Of a stretch of 6,180 bases of DNA, positions 1 through 4,955 are shown piece by piece; position 1 is the first letter of the stretch; each line of letters opens with the position of its first letter. This DNA is from an uncultured Bacteroidota bacterium (GTDB lineage: Bacteria; Bacteroidota; Bacteroidia; NS11-12g; UBA9320). The position numbers and the translations under genes were made by a program. The stretch is taken from positions 1 through 6,180 of the forward strand of contig CAJXLR010000107.1 in the NCBI GenBank assembly GCA_913056425.1, written 5' to 3'. Under the pieces are notes generated by a model that worked only from the letters and a program-made list of their open reading frames with translations, did not search any database and was not told the origin of the DNA.

Positions 1-1739
1 AATGATTTGTTTGACTCCATCATCAAGGCGGCTTTTTGACACCAACCGTTTAATTCCGGATCCAAGAAAATCTCGGGAACGCGTGCTTGTCTTCTAAAGT
101 AGTTGATACGGTCTTCAACCTTTTGCTGGATGTCATCCGGAACACTTCCCTCTTCACACATAGCTGTTGAGCCGTCCCATGTAAATCCACCCACTTTCTG
201 ACCAGCAACAACCTCTTCTTTCACACGTGTCATGTAATAGCTGTAGTAGAAATCTTGCTTCATTAAGTATTCCAGCTTGTCGTCCCACATGGCAATATCA
301 GGTTGTGCTTTTCTATGTCGTTCAAGTACGATTCTCGCTTCTGCGTAGTCTTTGTCTCGAACCAGCGCAACTGCATAGTCAACAATTTTTTCTTGAACTG
401 TTTCGTCAATCTTGCTCAAATCTTCATTGTCTGCAATCAATAATTCGTAAAGAGCACCCTGCTCGCTGGTAGAAAGCTCCTTAGTCATCGACTTAGAGAT
501 TAATGACTTACGTAAGTTGGTGAACGTTTCCATCGAACCATACCGATCTTCAGCATCAACCAACAACTGATTGGCAAGCTTTAGGGTATAGCTTTTTGCA
601 CTGTGATCAATAATCACAGCATACCTCGAGATTCGAGCTTCCTCGGTGGTGTCTGAAGCAGTACTGTTAATGTATGCGTTCGCCAGGTGGTTAGAAGCCG
701 CGATGTGGTCAAACTTATTGTAGTACTTTACTAGTTTCCATACCACGTTCTCCGGCTTTTTGTCTATAAACTGGTCGTACTGTTTGTACTTGTTGTAGTC
801 TTTGGACTCAGCACGCTCAGTTTTCTCAATAACGAAATGAGCGAGCATTGTATCAAACCCAGAGAGGTCGCCCTGGTCCAAACTGTTTCGCAGAAGGTAT
901 AGGTACAACGCGTTTTCTTTCTTAACGAAAAACGTATCTATTGGGAAATAGGTGAGAATGCGTTGAAGCTTCTCCATCATCAGACTGGATGGTGGGAGAG
1001 CTGCAATTTGTTGCTTTGTCACTTGTTTTAGGAAGTAATCAATTTGGTCATCTGATCCAAAAACTTTCCTTCCCGCTTCCAAATACATATTGGCAGAATC
1101 GAACTGTTCTTTTACCCAGAACTTGTTCGCAAAGTACACGTATGGGTCTATCATTACTCGATCTACCTCATTGCCCTCTGCAGATTCTTCATTACTCCAT
1201 GCAACTACTTTGTTGAAGTATGGCTCACCCGTGAGCGTATCTTCCATCATCAACCAGTTTTTCCCAACCCAATAGAGGGCTTTCATATCTCCATTAAGAT
1301 CGTAACTCGTTTGGTAGGTTTTTACCGCCTTTGTGTACTTATTTATTCGATACTCTAGATGGCCTTGTTCATTATTCTTAACCACGTATTTATCTACGAG
1401 GGGCATGTACTCCGGAAAGAAGTCGCCATCAGCACGGCTACGTCCTTTCTCTAATGCTTTGATACCGTATTTCAGCGCATCTGGGTATTTGGTTGAAAGG
1501 AATTCGTCCTCCATGATCCGATAATACGTCTCTGCCAGCAAGAAATATACTTCCGGATTTTTCTTGTACTGTGGGTCTTCAGCCGAATTCTCCGCAACTT
1601 TTAGAGCTCGCTTTAGATTATTGTCTTCCAGTGCCAATGCAATTTTATCTACCTGAGCGTAGCCTGATAGTACGCTTGAGAAAAGTAGTGCGAGCACTGC
1701 GATAAAATGTTTTCTTGTATTGATCTGTTTTCCTGTCAT
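1..1739 (-). CDS. Secreted helical-repeat (TPR-like) protein with C-terminal CAP/SCP domain, partial
   Basis: Open minus-strand frame from ATG at 1739 through the window edge; 579 complete codons are visible and the C-terminus is missing. Residues 1-28 look like a Sec signal peptide: basic start (RKH at 9-11), hydrophobic core (FIAVLALLF), probable cleavage at GYA|Q (28/29), so the protein is exported to the periplasm or cell surface. Residues about 30-510 are helical with TPR-like pieces, for example VYFLLAETYYRIM from residue 64, a segment from Y200 ending in YLEAGRKVF, and DYAEARIVLERHRKAQP up to about residue 480; the repeats are degenerate. From about C528 the character changes: RINYFRR (544-550), then VPEIFLDPELN (554-564) and CQKAALMMESNKS (567-579) resemble the opening of CAP/SCP domains (NxxR, LDPxLN, AQxAALMM). 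The catalytic-cleft His/Glu part of CAP would lie outside the window. It follows the ABM gene by 31 nt and is probably the last visible gene of the operon. Coding and export are firm; CAP is likely; function is unknown. Confidence 0.85.
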   Translation of the reverse strand, partial: MTGKQINTRKHFIAVLALLFSSVLSGYAQVDKIALALEDNNLKRALKVAENSAEDPQYKKNPEVYFLLAETYYRIMEDEFLSTKYPDALKYGIKALEKGRSRADGDFFPEYMPLVDKYVVKNNEQGHLEYRINKYTKAVKTYQTSYDLNGDMKALYWVGKNWLMMEDTLTGEPYFNKVVAWSNEESAEGNEVDRVMIDPYVYFANKFWVKEQFDSANMYLEAGRKVFGSDDQIDYFLKQVTKQQIAALPPSSLMMEKLQRILTYFPIDTFFVKKENALYLYLLRNSLDQGDLSGFDTMLAHFVIEKTERAESKDYNKYKQYDQFIDKKPENVVWKLVKYYNKFDHIAASNHLANAYINSTASDTTEEARISRYAVIIDHSAKSYTLKLANQLLVDAEDRYGSMETFTNLRKSLISKSMTKELSTSEQGALYELLIADNEDLSKIDETVQEKIVDYAVALVRDKDYAEARIVLERHRKAQPDIAMWDDKLEYLMKQDFYYSYYMTRVKEEVVAGQKVGGFTWDGSTAMCEEGSVPDDIQQKVEDRINYFRRQARVPEIFLDPELNGWCQKAALMMESNKS

Positions 1740-1770
1740 GTCTTCGTCGAACAATAATAGTTTAATCTGT

Positions 1771-2079
1771 CTAATCCTCAAATTGCGAGGCAACGATTTT
1801 GGTAGACCATGCTTCGGGTTTACCGGCAAAGAGAGCTTTGGTTTTCTCCCAAGTTTCTTTGAATAGATCGGACTGCCTATAACGCTGAAGGTCTTCGTCG
1901 TCTATCCAGCGACTACGTGTAAAGTAAACGACTGTGTCATTGGATTCCATTTCTTTGAGCAATTCAACCCCGGTACACCCTTCAAATCCGGCAATTTTTG
2001 CATGCCTCTCTCTGAATAACGTCTCAAAAGCTTGAGCATTACTTGCATGGAATGTCATTTTAACCAGCCTGATAATCAT
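1771..2079 (-). CDS. Antibiotic biosynthesis monooxygenase (ABM) fold family protein
   Basis: A 102-residue protein, full length for a single ABM (dimeric alpha-beta barrel) domain. It opens with the first strand IIRLVKMTF (2-10), then a helix (AFETLFRERHAKI, 17-29), GFEGCTGVELLKE (31-43), strand VVYFTRSRW (50-58), and the family-typical helix with YRQSDLFKETW (67-77), closing with AWSTKIV (90-96). The fold family includes heme-degrading IsdG and small quinone monooxygenases. Lining it up with IsdG through the SDxFK motif, the IsdG Trp67 and His77 positions are Tyr67 and Trp77 here and the Asn7 position is Lys7, so canonical heme degradation is not supported. No signal peptide is seen, so it is probably cytoplasmic. 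Its ATG overlaps the TGA of the upstream SAM hydrolase-like gene by 4 bp (ATGA), which suggests translational coupling. Substrate unknown. Confidence 0.88.
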   Translation of the reverse strand: MIIRLVKMTFHASNAQAFETLFRERHAKIAGFEGCTGVELLKEMESNDTVVYFTRSRWIDDEDLQRYRQSDLFKETWEKTKALFAGKPEAWSTKIVASQFED

Positions 2080-2837
2080 TTCCCTTCAATGCTTATGGTT
2101 TGACCTCTATTGAGGCCATACATTCCTTCGGCGCTATCGCGATATACCTCCACTGCCAAAAAACCTGCGGAATTAAAGAAGCATGAAGTCATGCCACCTT
2201 CGTACTTTTCAATGGTCTCGGAAAGTCTTGATATGCGCTCGTGTCTACTCAGTGAAATGTTAAAAAAACCACCATTTACAAATGAGTCAAAGTCTGCTCT
2301 TGAAATGTTCGTGTGGCTGATTTTCTTACTGTCTACGTATATAACCGTCCCCGTTAACCTATCCGATTGAATAACGGGTGTTAAAGGCTTTTTAATGTAT
2401 AGCTTATCGACAATCGTTGGGTGCTGGTCTATATCTCCGTTCTGAATAATCTGAGAAAGCTGTTCGGATATGTCGGTCGAGAATGCAATAGCGTGTCTCG
2501 ATTTACTAGAACAGATTATTCGAAAATCTGCATCGCTTCCGGCTATTAAACTCAGCAAGCCACTGTTGTATGATATTAAGATGTGGCCATTGTACTTGCA
2601 TGCGATTACTTCAGCATGCTTGTATCGCTGATCGGAATCTACGCCAAACAGGATAACAGTTCCGGTCTCTAAGCTGTCGGCAACCAAGCGATAGACATAC
2701 GAAGCCTCGTTGATATCGTTCGCATTTATCGAATGCGTGATATCCAATATCGGAGTATTTTTCGATGCCAAGACACGTGCTTTAATACGTGCCGGATAGA
2801 CTGAATCTGCCCCAAAGTCGGTGATTAATGCTAACAA
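2076..2837 (-). CDS. Divergent SAM hydroxide adenosyltransferase (DUF62 / SAM hydrolase-chlorinase-fluorinase family)
   Basis: A 253-residue protein matching the family along its whole length. Characterised members convert SAM and hydroxide to adenosine and methionine. Visible signatures: LITDFG (4-9), DITHSI (32-37), a GTVILFGVDSD block (59-69) with R71, a SGLLSLI stretch (92-98), the C-terminal domain GTVIYVD (163-169), FNSAG (221-225) and the closing GLNRGQTISI (241-250). Several usually conserved elements are altered: the DNG before the GLLS-like stretch reads YNS (90-92), the region that normally carries the His of the Asp-Arg-His triad reads AFSTDISEQ (118-126) without His, and the second-domain DxFGN motif keeps D169 but reads SKKI (170-173) afterwards. 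Activity is therefore uncertain. The start is TTG at 2837: there is no ATG between it and the in-frame stop at 2862-2864, and it gives the family's expected distance to TDFG. Divergent from phoH and first of a likely three-gene operon; cytoplasmic. Confidence 0.88.
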   Translation of the reverse strand: MLALITDFGADSVYPARIKARVLASKNTPILDITHSINANDINEASYVYRLVADSLETGTVILFGVDSDQRYKHAEVIACKYNGHILISYNSGLLSLIAGSDADFRIICSSKSRHAIAFSTDISEQLSQIIQNGDIDQHPTIVDKLYIKKPLTPVIQSDRLTGTVIYVDSKKISHTNISRADFDSFVNGGFFNISLSRHERISRLSETIEKYEGGMTSCFFNSAGFLAVEVYRDSAEGMYGLNRGQTISIEGK

Positions 2838-2862
2838 GCCAGAGTAATTTTTGGAAACCGTT

Positions 2863-2870
2863 TAAATTTG
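2863..2870 (+). promoter_or_regulatory. Candidate phoH promoter (-7 box TAAATTTG)
   Basis: TAAATTTG is a perfect match to the Bacteroidota primary-sigma -7 box TAnnTTTG. No good TTG is seen at the usual -33 distance, so the upstream element is weak. The predicted start, near 2875, leaves a leader of roughly 45 nt before phoH. It lies within 12 bp of the opposing -7 box, so the two promoters would overlap. Confidence 0.45.
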
Positions 2871-2873
2871 AAA

Positions 2874-2902
2874 CGAAAATAAAACTTAGGACAGAATAAC
2901 AA
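2874..2902 (-). promoter_or_regulatory. Candidate promoter for the SAM hydrolase-ABM-CAP operon
   Basis: On the minus strand TATTTTCG (2881-2874) matches the Bacteroidota -7 consensus TAnnTTTG except for one base. A TTG at 2902-2900 lies 18 nt upstream, acceptable spacing for the -33 element. The leader before the TTG start at 2837 would be about 30 nt. Prediction from motif only. Confidence 0.35.
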
Positions 2903-2906
2903 CTAC

Positions 2907-2912
2907 AAAGGA
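2907..2912 (+). promoter_or_regulatory. Shine-Dalgarno-like site of phoH
   Basis: AAAGGA ends 8 nt before the TTG codon at 2921. Purine-rich ribosome sites are uncommon in this phylum, and this one supports TTG 2921 as the real start because there is no suitable ATG nearby in frame. Confidence 0.5.
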
Positions 2913-2920
2913 CCTTTCAT

Positions 2921-3877
2921 TTGACCGAAAAAATCATCCGTGTTGAAGAAATCAATCCATCGATTTTCTTCAGTACAAGCAAGAACTACCTGAAACTGTT
3001 TCGCAAGCGGTTCCCCAAACTAAAACTAACCTCAAGAGGTGATGAGATAAAAGTAAGCGGGCCTTTGAGCGAAATCGAGGTATTTGAAGAGAAGTTAGCT
3101 ATCGTTATCCGACAAATCAAACAGTATTCCAACACGACAGACGACGAGATTGCAGTTTTGCTTGAGACTGAGGTAGAACCCACCAAAGACACCGGCGAGT
3201 ATACTTCCGAAGTACTGGTTCACGGTGTAAAAGGAAAGGTTATCAAGCCTAGAACTGAAAATCAGAAAGCACTGGTTCGTGCCGTTGAAAAAAACGACAT
3301 CGTTTTTGCAATTGGGCCTGCCGGAACGGGTAAGACCTACACCGGAGTGGCAATGGCTGTTCGCGCTTTGAAGAAAAAGGAGGTGCGGAAAATTATTTTG
3401 GCCAGACCGGCAGTAGAAGCTGGAGAAAGTCTAGGCTTTTTACCCGGAGACTTAAAAGAAAAAATCGATCCATACTTAAGACCGCTGTATGACGCTTTGT
3501 TGGATATGATTCCGGCAGATAAATATGCGAAGTATTTGGACAACGGAACGGTGGAGGTGATACCGTTAGCATTTATGCGTGGCCGAACATTGGATAACTG
3601 CTTCGTGATTTTGGATGAAGCACAAAATGCGACGGAAACTCAGTTGAAGATGTTTATGACGCGAATGGGGCCAAATGCCAAAATGATGATTACAGGTGAT
3701 TTGAGTCAAATAGACCTTCCGAGGAATCAGCAATCTGGTTTGGGAGGCGCTGTGCGGATGCTGAAGAAAATCAAAGGGATTTCGGTGGTGTATTTAGACG
3801 TGATGGACGTGGTGAGACACAAACTTGTTAAGGAAATTATTAAAGCGTACGACTCTCATAAACCCACTGAAAAATAA
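2921..3877 (+). CDS. phoH: PhoH family P-loop ATPase
   Basis: A 318-residue full-length PhoH protein. The N-terminal part (about 1-70) carries a small KH-like region (KLKLTSRGDEIKVSG, 33-47), a linker follows, and the ATPase core spans about 105-312. Motifs: Walker A GPAGTGKT (132-139), ARPAVEAGESLGFLPGD (161-177), Walker B VILDEAQN (229-236), sensor-like TGDLSQIDLP (258-267), and the terminal VVRHKLV (297-303) with the conserved arginine. The E. coli relative YbeZ is linked to the endoribonuclease YbeY and to ribosome/RNA metabolism; PhoH proteins are predicted RNA-acting ATPases of the cytoplasm. The start is TTG: it fits the family N-terminus (TEKII right after the start) and has an AAAGGA site 8 nt upstream. 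Divergent from the SAM hydrolase-like gene. The downstream actA is on the same strand but 196 nt away and probably a separate unit. No missing motif. Confidence 0.96.
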   Translation: MTEKIIRVEEINPSIFFSTSKNYLKLFRKRFPKLKLTSRGDEIKVSGPLSEIEVFEEKLAIVIRQIKQYSNTTDDEIAVLLETEVEPTKDTGEYTSEVLVHGVKGKVIKPRTENQKALVRAVEKNDIVFAIGPAGTGKTYTGVAMAVRALKKKEVRKIILARPAVEAGESLGFLPGDLKEKIDPYLRPLYDALLDMIPADKYAKYLDNGTVEVIPLAFMRGRTLDNCFVILDEAQNATETQLKMFMTRMGPNAKMMITGDLSQIDLPRNQQSGLGGAVRMLKKIKGISVVYLDVMDVVRHKLVKEIIKAYDSHKPTEK

Positions 3878-3878
3878 G

Positions 3879-3950
3879 GGATTAGGACCTATTTAGATGC
3901 CTTCTAAATTATAAATTATGGGTATTTTCAATCTTCCGCGGTCCTAAACC
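3879..3950. repeat. Long-range inverted repeat after phoH (11-bp arms, 1 mismatch)
   Basis: GGATTAGGACC (3879-3889) pairs with GGTCCTAAACC (3940-3950): 10 of 11 positions, including a perfect 8-bp core TTAGGACC/GGTCCTAA. The arms enclose a 50-nt interior that contains a second, perfect hairpin. It begins one base after the phoH stop. There is no following T-run, so a classical terminator is not clear; it could stabilise the phoH 3' end, act in termination, or be a paired protein-binding site. Confidence 0.6.
3891..3909 (+). terminator. Small perfect hairpin, possible phoH terminator or 3'-end structure
   Basis: ATTTAGA (3891-3897), loop TGCCT, TCTAAAT (3903-3909): a perfect 7-bp stem with a 5-nt loop, 13 nt after the phoH stop and followed by AT-rich sequence (TATAAATTAT). 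The stem is AT-rich and no run of T follows, so the terminator call is weak; the inverted repeat itself is certain. Confidence 0.35.
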
Positions 3951-3954
3951 GAAT

Positions 3955-3962
3955 TATATTTG
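3955..3962 (+). promoter_or_regulatory. Candidate act operon promoter (-7 box TATATTTG)
   Basis: TATATTTG is a perfect TAnnTTTG -7 box, the only perfect match I found between phoH and actA on this strand. A -33 TTG at the usual distance is absent (only TTTTC near 3925-3929), which could indicate need for an activator. Transcription would begin around 3966-3970, giving an actA leader of about 105 nt that carries the inverted repeat at 3989-4012. Confidence 0.45.
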
Positions 3963-3982
3963 CCGCGTTTGCAAACACGCCA
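3961..3982. promoter_or_regulatory. 22-bp near-palindrome at the predicted act start site, candidate operator
   Basis: The core GTTTGCAAAC (3967-3976) is a perfect 10-bp palindrome. The symmetry extends to 11-bp half-sites (3961-3971 and 3972-3982) with two mismatches. With no loop it is better suited to binding a dimeric regulator as DNA than to forming an RNA hairpin. It overlaps the end of the -7 box and the predicted +1, a typical repressor position. The regulator is unknown. Confidence 0.45.
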
Positions 3983-3988
3983 TATTTA

Positions 3989-4012
3989 AGTCATTAAAAA
4001 TTATAAATGACT
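3989..4012 (+). repeat. Inverted repeat AGTCATT/AATGACT in the actA leader
   Basis: AGTCATT (3989-3995) and AATGACT (4006-4012) form a perfect 7-bp stem with a 10-nt AT-rich loop, about 60 nt before the actA start. It could be a leader RNA hairpin or a second protein-binding site. Confidence 0.5.
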
Positions 4013-4073
4013 GAAAATGAGAGGTTTGAAAACAGTTGAGTAAGGATAGAAAAAGCAATAAAAAACAGATTTC

Positions 4074-4928
4074 ATGTCAGGAAGTTTTTATAGTAATTCA
4101 ACATTCTGGGCGATAGTCGTTTTGGCTATTGTGTTGTTGTTGATCGCTGCATTAATGGTGTGGGTGCTCAGACACATCACTTCGTTAATGCGAGAGCGTT
4201 CAGGTGAGCCTGTAGAGCCGAGTTTCTACGAGCGAAAAATCAAACCGGTAACAGCCGAGTGGAATCCTACCATTGTAACACTAATTGTGATTGGTGTTAT
4301 GGTTTTGTCACTTGGGGCTTACGGATTTGATTATGGTGTTACAGAGGTTGGAGTTCAGCAAGGTTACGAACCTGATCAGCCAATCAATTTCCCTCACGAC
4401 AAGCACGCCGGTCAGATGGGGATCGACTGTCAGTACTGTCACTCTACAGCAGGGAAGTCGAAGAACGCTTCAATTCCATCAGCGAACACCTGTATGAACT
4501 GCCACAAAGGTGCGCAGCTCCGCGAAGACAATGGTGGTGAGCCATCACCTGAGTTGATGAAGTTATATGCCGCTGTTGGATTTGATCCGGAGACTTCGAC
4601 ATACGATCCAAATGCAGAAACCTACCCAGTTAAATGGGTGCGCATTCACAACCTACCTGATTTGTCATACTTCAATCACTCTCAGCACGTAACAGTGGGT
4701 AAAGTTGAGTGTCAAGTATGTCACGGACCAATTGAAGAAATGGAGAAAGTTTACCAATACTCTTCTCTTCAAATGGGATGGTGTATAAATTGTCACCGTC
4801 AGCGAGGTATTGATGTGAAGAACAACAAGTACTACGAGGACGTACATAAAGAAATGAAGGACAAGGGCAAGCATTATGTTACCGTTGCTGAAAACGGTGG
4901 ACTTGAGTGTTCAAAATGTCACTATTAA
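4074..4928 (+). CDS. actA: Alternative complex III subunit A, pentaheme cytochrome c
   Basis: A 284-residue membrane-anchored multiheme cytochrome. Five CxxCH heme sites are visible: CQYCH (119-123), CMNCH (140-144), CQVCH (213-217), CINCH (237-241) and CSKCH (279-283), ending one residue before the C-terminus. Further His residues such as H108, H111, H202 and H205 could be axial ligands. Two transmembrane segments precede the hemes (about 10-32 and 66-88), placing the heme domain in the periplasm. Family landmarks include PINFPHDKHAG (103-113), VKWVRIHNLPDL (186-197) and NHSQHVTVGKVECQVCHGP (201-219). ActA relays electrons from the quinol-oxidising membrane part of complex III toward a cytochrome or terminal oxidase. 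The start is firm: an in-frame TAA lies at 4059-4061, and an A-rich leader rather than a Shine-Dalgarno site precedes it. It lacks the N-terminal signal peptide plus monoheme cytochrome section that I recall in flavobacterial homologues. actB follows after 27 nt, so they are co-transcribed. Confidence 0.95.
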   Translation: MSGSFYSNSTFWAIVVLAIVLLLIAALMVWVLRHITSLMRERSGEPVEPSFYERKIKPVTAEWNPTIVTLIVIGVMVLSLGAYGFDYGVTEVGVQQGYEPDQPINFPHDKHAGQMGIDCQYCHSTAGKSKNASIPSANTCMNCHKGAQLREDNGGEPSPELMKLYAAVGFDPETSTYDPNAETYPVKWVRIHNLPDLSYFNHSQHVTVGKVECQVCHGPIEEMEKVYQYSSLQMGWCINCHRQRGIDVKNNKYYEDVHKEMKDKGKHYVTVAENGGLECSKCHY

Positions 4929-4955
4929 TAATCATTCTCAAAGTTTATTGATACA

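Larger units (their letters stand above)
3906..4008. repeat. 11-bp direct repeat AAATTATAAAT flanking the actA promoter region
   Basis: AAATTATAAAT occurs at 3906-3916 and again at 3998-4008, exactly 92 bp apart. The first copy overlaps the right arm of the small hairpin; the second lies in the loop and right arm of the inverted repeat at 3989-4012. The AT-rich composition makes chance possible. Confidence 0.4.

Noticed and set aside
227..472. 81-residue plus-strand frame opposite the CAP-domain gene
   Set aside because: Cys/Ser/Gln-rich shadow translation opposite a convincing frame with a signal peptide and helical repeats.
601..619. Perfect inverted repeat CTGTGAT/ATCACAG with 5-nt loop, resembling a CRP site
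   Set aside because: It lies deep in the coding region of the CAP-domain protein, and the half-site spacing is 7 rather than 6; most likely a chance effect of the codons.
1771..2079. Heme-degrading IsdG-type monooxygenase
   Set aside because: The Asn7, Trp67 and His77 equivalents are Lys, Tyr and Trp, so only the broader ABM fold name is supported.
2110..2370. 86-residue plus-strand frame opposite the SAM hydrolase-like gene
   Set aside because: Fully antisense to a family-supported gene, with no domain signature.
3918..3947. Nine-codon ORF (MGIFNLPRS) between phoH and actA
   Set aside because: It would lie upstream of the predicted act start site, lacks a ribosome site, and shows no attenuator-like run of one amino acid.
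4007..4039. Ten-codon ORF (MTENERFENS) in the actA leader
   Set aside because: Short enough to occur by chance, no ribosome site, and its ATG is buried in the arm of an inverted repeat; no support as a leader peptide.
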